Positions 8,239 through 17,031 of a stretch of DNA of 64,000 nucleotides are shown here, in pieces (within the stretch, counting starts at the first letter, position 1; every line of letters starts with the position of its first letter). The stretch covers positions 1 to 64,000 of the forward strand of contig CANIHD010000001.1 of the NCBI GenBank assembly GCA_947467345.1. Direction: 5' to 3'. The translations under genes were made by a program, and so were the position numbers. The notes beneath the pieces were generated by a model that had not been told where the DNA came from, did not search any database, and was given only the letters and a program-made list of their open reading frames with translations. The DNA comes from Alphaproteobacteria bacterium (GTDB lineage Bacteria; Pseudomonadota; Alphaproteobacteria; Micropepsales; Micropepsaceae).

Positions 8239-9411
8239 TCACTGCGTCTGCGCGCGCAAAAATTGGTCGGCGGTCTGCCACACACGGCCTGTTTCGCCGA
8301 GGGTGAGGCCTTGGGCAAACAGCGCTTCCATGGTGGCGCGGTTGAAATCGAGCGGACCTTCGGTAACCAAATCCGCCGGCACGCGGGTGAACTGAAACTG
8401 CATGCCGTTGCGCTCGGCGAAATTGACCGCGACGGCAAGCGAGTCACGCGTCTGGACGATCTGATTGATCTCAAGGCTTCGCGCCAGAATCGGAATGCTG
8501 TTGCGCGGCGTCTGGGTTGCCGGCGGCTCAAGCTGGCCGTTGACGATGACGAAAGCATGCGCGCCGCGAAGCTGGGCCTGCGGAGCGCGCAGCAGAGATT
8601 CCATGTCCGGCAGCAGGAAGAACGGCGTGGCGACGCCGCCATCGACATGCATTTCCTGGAAGCGCGTGCCGCCCGATTCCACCGAGATCATCACCGGAGG
8701 GAAGAACGCTGGCACGCTGGCAGACGCGAGAAGAACATCACGAAACAGGCGGAGTGCCGGTTCACCGCGCCGGGCGATAGCCCCCATGTCCCAAATAACG
8801 GCGTCACCGCTGTCGAGATTGGTTGTGCCCACTAAGAGCAGGCGCCCGCGCGCATCTTCGCGTGCAATTGCGGCTAGAAGCTGAGGCGTCACGAAGCGGT
8901 CGATCATCGCAATCAGAGGTTCGTTGCGATAGAGCCCCGGCCAAAAGAGCGCACCCAAGCCGCGCGAGAGCAAGAACCCGCCGGTCGGCTGCTCCGTATA
9001 GGCTTCCGTTAGAAGCGCGTCCCATTCGGGCCCCAGAAACGCGAACGGGGCGATAAGCGCCCCGGTGCTGACGCCGGTGACGATCTCATATTGTGGCCGC
9101 ATCTTTGCGCGCGTTAGGCCGACCAGCACGCCGGCGCCGAAGGCGCCGCCCGATCCGCCGCCCGACAGCGCCAGAATATCGACCGAGCCGTCCGCCGCCG
9201 CGGTGAAACGGGAGATAATCCGCGCCGCGTTTTGTGTGCTCTCGGGCCCGGCGCCGTCAATCATGCGAATGTCGGCTGGGAAACCGACCGGCGCCAAGCC
9301 CGCGAGAGCTATTGGCGGTGCATTAATGCGCGGCGGGGTGATGCAGGACGCCAGCGCAAGCGCCAGCATTGCCGAGGGCAGAACCCGAAATAGAATTTTT
9401 GAGAGGATCAT
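8239..9411 (-). CDS. Patatin-like phospholipase lipoprotein
   Basis: Predicted envelope lipid acyl hydrolase of about 390 residues. The signal has a lipobox-like LALASC. The patatin set is complete: the oxyanion loop GGGSGGAFGAG, nucleophile elbow GVSTG and the Asp of HVDGG. The catalytic dyad is therefore Ser and Asp. A GTG at 9423 also opens the frame, but ATG 9411 gives a signal peptide start of usual form. The substrate may be membrane phospholipid or a storage lipid. No partner gene is evident in the neighbourhood. Confidence 0.86.
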   Translation of the reverse strand: MILSKILFRVLPSAMLALALASCITPPRINAPPIALAGLAPVGFPADIRMIDGAGPESTQNAARIISRFTAAADGSVDILALSGGGSGGAFGAGVLVGLTRAKMRPQYEIVTGVSTGALIAPFAFLGPEWDALLTEAYTEQPTGGFLLSRGLGALFWPGLYRNEPLIAMIDRFVTPQLLAAIAREDARGRLLLVGTTNLDSGDAVIWDMGAIARRGEPALRLFRDVLLASASVPAFFPPVMISVESGGTRFQEMHVDGGVATPFFLLPDMESLLRAPQAQLRGAHAFVIVNGQLEPPATQTPRNSIPILARSLEINQIVQTRDSLAVAVNFAERNGMQFQFTRVPADLVTEGPLDFNRATMEALFAQGLTLGETGRVWQTADQFLRAQTQ

Positions 9412-9521
9412 AGGCGCGGGCACTCCGGTGCGAAGGCTTGCCCGCGTCCGACGTATGGCGCAAGCCCGCTGATGCGCGCAGGCCCGCCAGAAACCGTGCC
9501 ATTACATATCTTTATAAGGCC

Positions 9522-10478
9522 TCAGGGCTGAAGACTTGCTGCATAGGCGGCGAGCGCCACCATGTCGGCGACATCCAATTTGGCGACCACGGGCTGCATC
9601 AACGCTGCCGTTCCGCCGCGCTTGCCGCTCTGCATGTCGAAGAGTTGGCGGACGATAAAGCTGGGCGAACGGCCAGCGATGGGTGGCACATCGCCCAGCC
9701 CCTTCAAATCTGGCCCGTGGCAGATCGTGCAGGGAATCGTTTTCCCATTGGCGCCGGTAGCCGCCATATCCGCGCCGCGTTTGATGCTGCCGATTGGCAC
9801 ATAGGCGGTGAAGGGCGTTTTGGAATCGCGATGTTCGAAACGCTCCACGGTTTCCGGCACCTCGACGATGCGGTTGCCGAGCGGTTCCGTGCCGCCTTCG
9901 GGCAGACGCGCCAAAATACTTCCGGTGACGAAGGTTTTCGGCGCGGTCGCGGATTCGACGACACGAACATAGGAAACAGGTTTGATCTTCGCGTAATAGG
10001 CAGCCGCCTCGTCGATCTCGGCATCGGTGACCAATTTGGAAATCTCGAGCATTAGATTCTGCGGATTGCGGTTTGCTTCGGATCCTTGCCGGTGCCCATC
10101 GCGGAAATTGTGGACCTGCTGTTTGAAATAATTCGGCGTCAGACCCGTGAGGGCGGCGTTTTCCGGACGCCCCGCGCCACTCGGCATATGGCAATAGGCG
10201 CAGGCCCGCATCGGGTTTCGCCCGTTAACAACCACCGGTGGCATTTTCGGATGTTCGCCCGGATACCAGTCGACCACCTTGAAACGGTCGAGAATCTGCG
10301 TGAGCGTGAAGGCGCTCGTGCTCCCCGGCAGTTTGATTTGAACGCCGTTTTCCGGCGGCGCCGGTGGCCCCGGTGGCGACACTGGAAAGGCCCAGGCCGG
10401 AATTTCGGCAGACGCGGCGGGCAATATGCATGCAACGGCGCCCGCCAGCGCGAGCGCACACACGGCATGTATTCTCAT
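9522..10478 (-). CDS. Dihaem c-type cytochrome
   Basis: A 318-residue exported protein with a signal ending AASA. Two haem-binding motifs are seen, CAYCH at residues 93-97 and CTICH at 250-254. Each is followed by the usual cytochrome c pattern (LTGLTPNYFKQQVHNFRDG; PPIAGRSPSFIVRQLFDM). The N-terminal part is Pro-rich. It resembles cytochrome c553/FccA-like or alcohol-dehydrogenase-type electron carriers that work in the periplasm. No partner dehydrogenase is adjacent, so its donor is unknown. Confidence 0.88.
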   Translation of the reverse strand: MRIHAVCALALAGAVACILPAASAEIPAWAFPVSPPGPPAPPENGVQIKLPGSTSAFTLTQILDRFKVVDWYPGEHPKMPPVVVNGRNPMRACAYCHMPSGAGRPENAALTGLTPNYFKQQVHNFRDGHRQGSEANRNPQNLMLEISKLVTDAEIDEAAAYYAKIKPVSYVRVVESATAPKTFVTGSILARLPEGGTEPLGNRIVEVPETVERFEHRDSKTPFTAYVPIGSIKRGADMAATGANGKTIPCTICHGPDLKGLGDVPPIAGRSPSFIVRQLFDMQSGKRGGTAALMQPVVAKLDVADMVALAAYAASLQP

Positions 10479-10566
10479 GGCACTCCCCTTTTTTTATCGA
10501 CAGTTTCCTGGGCGTCCGGGGTGCATTGAGGATGGAACTGCGGCGCGTCTCTGGCAAGGTGTTGGA

Positions 10567-11034
10567 ATGGACAATCGACTGCGTGACATCGCCGATTTTC
10601 TAATAGGGCTAAAAGATTCCTCGGAGTTCAGCCCTGCCCGAATCGGCTCAAAGCTTCTGCCTTATCTCTTCATCCTGGACGTTGAACGCGATCCGCTATC
10701 GGATGCTATCCGTCTACGCATCCAGCTGATCGGCACCTCCATCGATCAGTTTTTTCGTCGCCCCTTGCGGGATCGCATGTTGGGAGATTTCATCCACGGC
10801 CCGCGTGGCCGCGATGTGATGGAGGCCTTTCACCACACGGCGGAAACGCATGAGCCGTTATGGATGCGGCAGATCATGCAATTGGATGGGCGCCCGCCGC
10901 GCTTCGTTGAAGGCGTGTGCATCTATCTGGAGCCGAACCGCATCTATGGCGGCTTGGTGATGGGCGATACGGCGGAAAACGTCACGGCGGGCTTTGAGCA
11001 GGTCTCGCTGTCAAAGACACCGCCTTCGTCATAG
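10567..11034 (+). CDS. PAS-domain protein (PAS_5 type)
   Basis: A 155-residue cytoplasmic protein consisting of little more than one PAS-like domain of the type common as stand-alone genes in Alphaproteobacteria. The pattern seen is FILDVERDPLSDAIRLRIQLIGTSIDQ, then FIHGPRGRDVMEAFHH and PRFVEGVCIYLEPN. The open frame extends upstream to 10426 over the promoter of the divergent cytochrome gene; ATG 10567 has an AAGGTG-like site and gives a normal domain start. Signal and output partner are unknown. Confidence 0.7.
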   Translation: MDNRLRDIADFLIGLKDSSEFSPARIGSKLLPYLFILDVERDPLSDAIRLRIQLIGTSIDQFFRRPLRDRMLGDFIHGPRGRDVMEAFHHTAETHEPLWMRQIMQLDGRPPRFVEGVCIYLEPNRIYGGLVMGDTAENVTAGFEQVSLSKTPPSS

Positions 11035-11082
11035 CGCGCTAGAGGCTTAATATACCCCTTCGGCGCAAGGAACCGCATTTCC

Positions 11083-12177
11083 GTGGAGCAGGGACAGACG
11101 CGAAAAATCATCCATGTCGATATGGATGCGTTTTATGCCTCGGTCGAACAGCGCGACGATCCCACATTGCGCGGGCGCCCTGTCGCGGTCGGCGGCTCAC
11201 GGGCGCGCGGCGTGGTGGCCGCGGCGAGCTACGAGGCGCGTAAATTCGGCGTGCGGTCGGCCATGCCGTCGGTAACGGCCCTTAGGCAGTGTCCGGAACT
11301 CATTTTCGTCAAGCCGCGCTTCAATGTTTACAAAGAGGTATCGGGGCAGATCCGCGCGCTCTTTCTGGAATATACGAATCTGGTCGAGCCGCTCTCGCTG
11401 GACGAGGCCTATCTCGACGTGACGGAAAATCTCAAATCCCTGCCGTCGGCCACCGCCATTGCGCGCGAGCTGCAGGCGCGGATTTTTACTGAAACAAAGC
11501 TCACCGCGTCGGCTGGCGTGTCCTACAACAAACTGCTGGCGAAGCTCGCTTCCGATTACCGCAAGCCCAATGGGCTCTATGTGATCACGCCGGAACGCGG
11601 CCCCGCTTTCGTGGAAACGCTTGCTGTCGGAAAATTTCACGGCGTTGGACCCAAGACCGCAGCGAAAATGAACGGACTGGGGATTTTCACCGGGTTGGAT
11701 TTGCGCGGGCAAACGAAAGAGTTCTTGCAACGAAATTTTGGGAAAGCCGGCTCCTATTATTTCGGAATGGCGCGCGGGCTCGATGTGCGCCCCGTTATTG
11801 CCGACCGCGTGCGCAAATCGATCGGCTCGGAAACCACCTTCGCGAATGATCTGACCACCGGCGGTGAAATGATTGCGGCCCTTGCCGATCCTCTCGATTC
11901 CGTCTGGACCTATTGCGAAGCAAGGCACGTCGCTGCCCGCACCGTAACCGTGAAAGCGAAATATGCCGATTTCACTTTGGTCACGCGGGCACGCACATTG
12001 GCTCATGTCATTCCCAACCGGACGGCGTTGGAGAGCGTGGCGCGGGAATTGGTCGCCTCGCTCCTTCCGTTGGAGAAAGGCGTGCGTCTTCTCGGCGTCA
12101 CGCTTTCCAGCCTTTCATTTCCGGGTGAGGCCTTGGCCGAGAATGCGGCGACGCCGCAATTGACGCTGGCGCTATAA
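11083..12177 (+). CDS. dinB: DNA polymerase IV (Y family)
   Basis: An error-prone translesion polymerase of 364 residues. The first catalytic carboxylates lie in IIHVDMDAFYASVEQRDDP and the second set in SLDEAYLDVT. The helix-hairpin-helix region (GVGPKTAAKMNGLGI) and the little-finger domain follow. The start is a GTG at 11083. The length is slightly shorter than the alphaproteobacterial form with a long C-terminus, and it ends TPQLTLAL, resembling the beta-clamp-binding motif QLTLxL/F. It is a single gene with no LexA-box that I could identify. Confidence 0.93.
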   Translation: MEQGQTRKIIHVDMDAFYASVEQRDDPTLRGRPVAVGGSRARGVVAAASYEARKFGVRSAMPSVTALRQCPELIFVKPRFNVYKEVSGQIRALFLEYTNLVEPLSLDEAYLDVTENLKSLPSATAIARELQARIFTETKLTASAGVSYNKLLAKLASDYRKPNGLYVITPERGPAFVETLAVGKFHGVGPKTAAKMNGLGIFTGLDLRGQTKEFLQRNFGKAGSYYFGMARGLDVRPVIADRVRKSIGSETTFANDLTTGGEMIAALADPLDSVWTYCEARHVAARTVTVKAKYADFTLVTRARTLAHVIPNRTALESVARELVASLLPLEKGVRLLGVTLSSLSFPGEALAENAATPQLTLAL

Positions 12178-12251
12178 CGGGCCTTCGCCCGCCCTGGACA
12201 GGCCGGGGTGATCTCATGAAGATGGCGGCCGCTCGCATAAGGGAGTTGCCG

Positions 12252-13163
12252 ATGAAGCCGCATTCCGCATTGATCGCGGCAGGCGTGGTTTGCGCTCTAA
12301 GTTTCGCAGCTACCGCCGAAGCTCACGCCCAAACCGCGATACCGGATTTCTACAATGGCGGCCTGACCTGGACGTCTCGCCAAGCCAATGTCATGCCGCC
12401 TATGCCTGGTTCGCCTGGCGCGCGCGGGCCGATTGGCGACCATCCGCGTTTTCCGCACTACGCCAATAATAGCGGCCGTCCACCCACTTTGCGCATCGGC
12501 AACGACGTTAGCCCGCTTCTACTACCTTGGGCAGCAGCGAAAACGCGCGAGGCCAATGAGAAAGCGTTGGCCGGCGCTGTGCCGTTTACGGCGGCCAATC
12601 GCTGCTGGCCACCGGGCGTACCTGGCATTCTTGGCTTCACCGCTGAGCCGGTGCTGTTCCTGCAAACGCCGACGGAATTGACCATTCTCTACCAGCGTGG
12701 CCAGATCATTCGGCGTATCCATCTTAATGAAAAACACCCCGAAAATCTGAAGCCCTCCTGGATGGGCCATTCCATTGGCCGTTACGAAGGCGACACGCTG
12801 GTGGTCGATACAATCGGCCTCAACGACAAAACCTATATGGACAATTTCCCGATCCCGCATTCGGATCAAATCCATGTGATCGAACGCTATCGCATTGTGC
12901 CGGGCTCGCCCGATCTCATCACCGATGGACCGCGCCCGCGCGACGACGAGCGCTATTACACCAACCCGACCAAGCAAGTGTTGCAGGTGATCGCGACCAT
13001 CGAAGACCAAGGCGCCTTCACCGCACCATTCTCGGTGATGCAACTTTACGAGAAGCTCACCGAGAAAGACCCCTTCGAAGAATCGATCTGCCAGCAAAAC
13101 AGCGACGACAAGCTGGATCAGGGCCTCGTTCCGGTCCCGACCGCGGCAAAAGCAGATTTCTAG
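12252..13163 (+). CDS. Exported protein of unknown function
   Basis: A secreted protein of about 303 residues. The signal peptide ends around AEAHAQT. Conserved-looking blocks are WPPGVPGILGF, MGHSIGRYEGDTLVVDTIGLND and HVIERYRIV. These match a family of unnamed exported proteins seen in soil bacteria such as Acidobacteria, for which no function is known to me. ATG 12252 is chosen over 12216 because an AAGGGAG ribosome site lies upstream at about 12239. The secreted hydrolase gene follows after 33 bases, so the two are likely co-transcribed. Confidence 0.7.
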   Translation: MKPHSALIAAGVVCALSFAATAEAHAQTAIPDFYNGGLTWTSRQANVMPPMPGSPGARGPIGDHPRFPHYANNSGRPPTLRIGNDVSPLLLPWAAAKTREANEKALAGAVPFTAANRCWPPGVPGILGFTAEPVLFLQTPTELTILYQRGQIIRRIHLNEKHPENLKPSWMGHSIGRYEGDTLVVDTIGLNDKTYMDNFPIPHSDQIHVIERYRIVPGSPDLITDGPRPRDDERYYTNPTKQVLQVIATIEDQGAFTAPFSVMQLYEKLTEKDPFEESICQQNSDDKLDQGLVPVPTAAKADF

Positions 13164-13196
13164 AATTCAAACATCATAAAGATCAGGGAGAGAAAC

Positions 13197-14513
13197 ATGG
13201 CGTGGCAGAGCATTACATCGGCGTGCATCGCGACCGCAATTTCATTGGCGGTTGCCCTGCCCGCAGCGGCGCAAGTTGGACCGCGCCTGGTGCAGCTTGG
13301 CCCCGCAAGCGCAGCGGTGCATATGCCGGCTGGTGGACCCGCCCCGCATGTCGCGTTCCTCGTGTCGCACCGCGTCGCCAATGTGCTCAACAACAATGCC
13401 TGCCGTGAATTGGCGCAGCGCGGCTTCATGGCGCTCTGCTTCAACACCCGCTTTGTGAACAACGAGCCTGCGGTCAAATGGGAAGAGATCGGCCTCGACG
13501 TGAAGGCGGCGGTCGAGTTTGTGCGCAGTCAGCCTGGCATCACCAAAGTCGTTCTGTTCGGTCATAGCGGCGGCTCGCCGATGATGACGCTCTATGAAGG
13601 CGTGGCGGAAAACGGCACCGGCTTCTGCAAAGGCGCCAATAAGCTGACACAATGCGGCGAAGAGCTGGCGGGCGTGAAGGCGGCGGACGCACTCGTTCTG
13701 GCCGACGCGCATCCCGGCAACGGCGTGAATGTGATCCGCAACATCAACCCGGCGATTTCGCTGGTGAACAACAAAGTCGTGGTCGATCCCTCGCTCGATC
13801 CCTTCGATCCCAAGAACGGATTTAATCCGAAGGGCAATTCGAAATATTCGGCGGAATTCCGCGACCGTTATTACCGCGCGCAATCGCGCAAAATGAATGA
13901 GCTGATCGCCGAGGCGCAGAAAATCCAAGCGTCCATGAAAGCCGGCACGCATCGCTTCCCCGACAACGACGTGTTCATGGTGCCGTTCAGCGAGCAGGAA
14001 GGCTCCGCGCTTTTGGGCGCCATGGATCCCGCATCGCCGGAAACGATGATGACGGCGAGCCCGCGCAAGCTCTTGAAGAATGACGGCACCATCGTGACGC
14101 GAATCGTCAAAGGCGTTTCGGTCGGGCAATATGATCACGCCCGCACCAACCTCACCTTCGAAGACGGCAACAGATTGCTTTCGGTGCAGGCTTTCCTCAG
14201 TGCCAATGCCGTGAAATCGACCCACGCCATTACGGGTGTCGATCACTGCTCCAGCAACAATTCCACCACCTGCGGCGTGCGCTCCATCAAAATCCCCACG
14301 CTCGTAGCCGCCATGGGCGCGTATAATTTCATCCGCGATCAGGAGATCATGTACGAGACCTCCGCCGCGACCGACAAAGACTACATCGTCATCGAAGGCG
14401 CGCTGCACGGTTACAATGGCTGCCGCCCTTGCGAAACCACGCCCGGCCAATATGCCAACGCGACCAAGAATCTGTTCGACTATGTCGCGAAATGGACGAA
14501 TGAGAGGTTTTGA
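13197..14513 (+). CDS. Secreted alpha/beta hydrolase
   Basis: A 438-residue exported protein. The signal peptide ends LPAAAQ. The nucleophile elbow GHSGG puts the serine at residue 124, after a beta strand KVVLF. The start has an AGGGAGAG ribosome site. It is longer than a typical single-domain hydrolase; the region after residue 150 includes an insert rich in Asn, Asp and Lys. The catalytic His may be in IEGALHGYNG near the C-terminus, where a Cys pair (CRPC) also occurs. The substrate is unknown. It follows the exported protein of unknown function, suggesting a two-gene secreted unit. Confidence 0.72.
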   Translation: MAWQSITSACIATAISLAVALPAAAQVGPRLVQLGPASAAVHMPAGGPAPHVAFLVSHRVANVLNNNACRELAQRGFMALCFNTRFVNNEPAVKWEEIGLDVKAAVEFVRSQPGITKVVLFGHSGGSPMMTLYEGVAENGTGFCKGANKLTQCGEELAGVKAADALVLADAHPGNGVNVIRNINPAISLVNNKVVVDPSLDPFDPKNGFNPKGNSKYSAEFRDRYYRAQSRKMNELIAEAQKIQASMKAGTHRFPDNDVFMVPFSEQEGSALLGAMDPASPETMMTASPRKLLKNDGTIVTRIVKGVSVGQYDHARTNLTFEDGNRLLSVQAFLSANAVKSTHAITGVDHCSSNNSTTCGVRSIKIPTLVAAMGAYNFIRDQEIMYETSAATDKDYIVIEGALHGYNGCRPCETTPGQYANATKNLFDYVAKWTNERF

Positions 14514-14529
14514 GGGCTAAGAAGCAATT

Positions 14530-15402
14530 TTAAAGGCGACTGCCAAATTCCTGAGCGAGAGTCCTGTTCGCAAATTGCTCGACCAATGTGGCGAACACAT
14601 CGGGATGTTCGAGATACATTAGGTGGGCCGTATCGCGCACGACAATCCGGTTTGCGCCTAGGATCAGGGCTTCGGCTGCGCCCGCCTGGGCATGATTGTC
14701 GGCGATGTCGTATTCGCCGATGAGGATGAGTGTTGGCGCCTTGATCGAAGGCAATAGCGGCTTCGCAACAGGCGCGGGACGGGCAGGATCTTCATGATTC
14801 AGGTCTTGAGGATTCGCAATCAGTAAGGCGACTGCTCGTTTCAGCGCCGCCTCATGTCCCGGCGCGAAGGCCCAGCTGTCGCGCAGGGCGCCCTCTAAAT
14901 CGCCTTGTTGTATGCGCCGCCCCATCGCGTCCACGCGATCTCTAAAATATTGCGATTGGGCCAAGTCCGAAATGGCAGGTCCGACGAGAACCATGCGTTC
15001 TACGGCTTCCGGATGTTGCAACGTGAAATCCACCGCGAGTCCACCGCCCGAGGAACTGCCGACCAGCACAAATTGATCGAGGCCTGCCGCGCGTATTACT
15101 GCTGTAACGTCATCTACCGGAGAATAGTGCGCGGTCGCGGCAGGTGAGCGCCCGAAACCGCGGCGGTCGAAGCGAACCACACGAAAATCCTTGCACAGGA
15201 TTGGCCATACGTCATCCCAGACGGCGGAATGCAGAACGCCGTCGTGGATCAACACGATGGCTTTAGGCCCAGAGCCCCAGGTCTGGTACCAGACCTGCCC
15301 ATTTTCGACGGCAATGAAGGTGCCGGACGTGGGTTGAGCTGCCACCGCCGCGACCAATGTCGGGAGCAGAGAAAGCACAAGAATGAAGACTGAGCGCACC
15401 AT
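14530..15402 (-). CDS. Secreted alpha/beta hydrolase fold protein
   Basis: A 290-residue exported hydrolase. The signal peptide ends VAAVAAQ. The oxyanion turn is LIHDG, the nucleophile elbow GSSSG (Ser117), the acid lies near GEYDIAD and the His near DTAHLMYLEHP. These give a complete catalytic triad. The pattern RFDRRGFGRS is typical of the epoxide hydrolase/haloperoxidase-like branch, so esterase, lipase or C-C hydrolase activity are all possible. It converges with the preceding hydrolase 16 bases away. Confidence 0.8.
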   Translation of the reverse strand: MVRSVFILVLSLLPTLVAAVAAQPTSGTFIAVENGQVWYQTWGSGPKAIVLIHDGVLHSAVWDDVWPILCKDFRVVRFDRRGFGRSPAATAHYSPVDDVTAVIRAAGLDQFVLVGSSSGGGLAVDFTLQHPEAVERMVLVGPAISDLAQSQYFRDRVDAMGRRIQQGDLEGALRDSWAFAPGHEAALKRAVALLIANPQDLNHEDPARPAPVAKPLLPSIKAPTLILIGEYDIADNHAQAGAAEALILGANRIVVRDTAHLMYLEHPDVFATLVEQFANRTLAQEFGSRL

Positions 15403-15489
15403 GCCAGGGAATCTCCGGAACGCACTGGCTACGCTACGCCATCATCCGGTGCCCGTAACCTAGGAAAACGGAACCGCATGGGCCGCCAC

Positions 15490-15543
15490 TTGACAAACAG
15501 TGCATTGTCTTATTGTATGAATATATTCATACAATAAGACAAT
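15490..15543 (+). promoter_or_regulatory. Promoter with a perfect 40-bp palindromic operator
   Basis: Positions 15504-15543 are a perfect 40-bp inverted repeat with half-site ATTGTCTTATTGTATGAATA and no spacer. A consensus -35 TTGACA lies at 15490-15495, with a possible -10 (TTGTAT, 15513-15518) 17 bases later inside the left arm. The palindrome ends three bases before the GntR start codon (15547). A dimeric regulator bound here would block the promoter, fitting autorepression. The RNA of this stretch would also fold into a long hairpin next to the start codon, and no Shine-Dalgarno sequence is visible. Confidence 0.8.
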
Positions 15544-15546
15544 CAA

Positions 15547-15921
15547 ATGCTGAAAGACCTTCGCCTCCAGGACAACGGAATTCCCATTTACGTGCAGCTG
15601 CGCGACCAGATTCTCGCGGCGGTTGGGCGCGGAACGCTGGCGCGCGGCGCGCAATTGCCCACCATGCGTCAAGTCGCGGTGGACTTAAGGATTGATCTCA
15701 ATACGGTACAGCGCGCTTACGCCGAGCTGGAACGTGAGGGTGTCCTGACCACGACGCGTGGGCGCGGCAGCTTTGTCGCCGACGTGCCACGCGCGCCGCG
15801 CAACAAGCGCAAAGATGCGCATGAATTGGCACTCCGGGTCGCAGCCCAAGCGCAAGCTCAAGGCATCGCGTTGGAAGATTTAACCGCCGCTCTGCTCCAC
15901 CTCAAAAGGGACGCGGCGTGA
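15547..15921 (+). CDS. GntR-family transcriptional regulator (YtrA type)
   Basis: A 124-residue DNA-binding protein. The winged helix-turn-helix is clear: IPIYVQLRDQI, GTLARGAQLPTMRQVAVDL, NTVQRAYAELEREGVLTTTRGRGSFVA. Only a short C-terminal helix pair follows. The lack of a large ligand domain marks the YtrA subfamily, which usually controls adjacent membrane-protein genes. The slipin gene starts 40 bases downstream, so it is the probable target together with the regulator itself, through the 40-bp palindrome in front. The ligand is unknown. Confidence 0.88.
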   Translation: MLKDLRLQDNGIPIYVQLRDQILAAVGRGTLARGAQLPTMRQVAVDLRIDLNTVQRAYAELEREGVLTTTRGRGSFVADVPRAPRNKRKDAHELALRVAAQAQAQGIALEDLTAALLHLKRDAA

Positions 15922-15961
15922 CGTACCATCACCCAAAGTAGTCAGACAGGAGACGCATTTG

Positions 15962-16831
15962 ATGAACCCCATTAGCATCGCGCTCATTCTGGTTTTTCTT
16001 GCCGCGGCAACGCTTTCATTCCTCATGCATTTACCGCCTGCCGTCGGCATTGTCCTGATCGCGGCCGGAATCTTAGCCGGCACGTCCCTGAAAATGGCGC
16101 AGCAATGGGAGAAGGCCGTCGTTCTGCGCGCCGGAAAACTTTCGGGCATCAAAGGGCCTGGGCTGTTCTTCATCGTGCCCGTCGTCGACACAATTACGTC
16201 TTGGATTGATCAACGCATCCGCACCACTGCGGTCAACGCCGAACAGGCGCTTACCAAGGACACTGTTCCCGTCAACGTCGATGCCATCGTGTTCTGGATG
16301 GTGCATGACGCCGAGCGCGCGGCGTTGGAGATCGCGGATTACGCCAGCGCTGTGCAGCGTGTTGCGCAAACAAGCTTGCGCGAAATGATCGGGTCTTCGC
16401 TGCTGTCGGAGCTTTTGTCCGAGCGTAAGTCCGCGGACGAAACGCTTAAGTCGGTTATCGGTGTCAAAACCGGAGAGTGGGGTGTTACCATCAATTCCGT
16501 GGAAATTCGCGACGTGGCAATTCCCGCGACATTGCAGGATGCGATGAGCCGCCAGGCTCAGGCGGAACGCGAAAAGCAGGCGCGCGTCACCTTGGGTTCG
16601 GCGGAAGAGGAAATCGCGCAGAAATTTTTCAACGCGGCGAAACTCTACGCCCACAACCCCGAGGCGCTTCAGCTGCGCGCCATGAACATGATCTACGAAA
16701 CCACGAAGGAACGCGGCGCCACCATACTCATGCCTTCCAGCATGGTAGACGCCATGAACCCTGGCGCGATTTCCTTCGCCTTGAACATGGCCCGGAACGA
16801 TGCGCCGAGACCGCTTCCGCCACTCTCGTGA
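15962..16831 (+). CDS. Slipin (SPFH/band 7 domain) membrane protein
   Basis: A 289-residue stomatin-like protein. Two hydrophobic stretches near the N-terminus form a hairpin anchor, followed by the band 7 domain (WEKAVVLRAGKLSGIKGPGLFFIVPVVD, QALTKDTVPVNVDAIVFW). The C-terminal helix is rich in Gln, Ala and Glu (SRQAQAEREKQARV), as expected of the oligomerising coiled coil. It probably organises membrane microdomains. No NfeD-type partner is adjacent; the GntR gene is its only neighbour in the operon. ATG 15962 has an AGGAGA site at 15949. Confidence 0.9.
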   Translation: MNPISIALILVFLAAATLSFLMHLPPAVGIVLIAAGILAGTSLKMAQQWEKAVVLRAGKLSGIKGPGLFFIVPVVDTITSWIDQRIRTTAVNAEQALTKDTVPVNVDAIVFWMVHDAERAALEIADYASAVQRVAQTSLREMIGSSLLSELLSERKSADETLKSVIGVKTGEWGVTINSVEIRDVAIPATLQDAMSRQAQAEREKQARVTLGSAEEEIAQKFFNAAKLYAHNPEALQLRAMNMIYETTKERGATILMPSSMVDAMNPGAISFALNMARNDAPRPLPPLS

Positions 16832-16900
16832 AGGCCTGCGCCTCGTCATCTAATCTCACCCGCCGCACACTTGCCGCACACCAGCCACGAACCTGCCATA

Positions 16901-16921
16901 GAGGCTTGTCAAAGAAGCCTC
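16901..16921 (+). promoter_or_regulatory. Hairpin just before the comM start
   Basis: GAGGCTT (16901-16907) and AAGCCTC (16915-16921) form a perfect 7-pair stem that ends one base before the comM ATG at 16923. It could hide the start codon region. Its importance is doubtful because the gene behind it is broken. Confidence 0.35.
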
Positions 16922-16922
16922 C

Positions 16923-17031
16923 ATGGCACTGGCTCGAATCTACAGCGTGGCGTTCGAAGGCATGGACCCGCGCGAGGTGGACGTGCAGGTGCATATCGCG
17001 CCCGGCTCTCCCGTGTTCTCGGTGGTCGGGA
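16923..17031 (+). pseudogene. comM: comM/yifB, N-terminal remnant
   Basis: The frame starts MALARIYSVAFEGM and runs through VDVQVHIAPGSPVFSVVG. This is the start of the Mg-chelatase-like AAA+ helicase ComM/YifB, which helps branch migration in natural transformation. Similarity stops at about residue 36; the expected next block (LPDxAVxESRERVR) is missing. The frame then reads through unrelated DNA to a stop at 17129. The Walker A and B regions are lost entirely, so the gene cannot make an active helicase. Confidence 0.82.
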
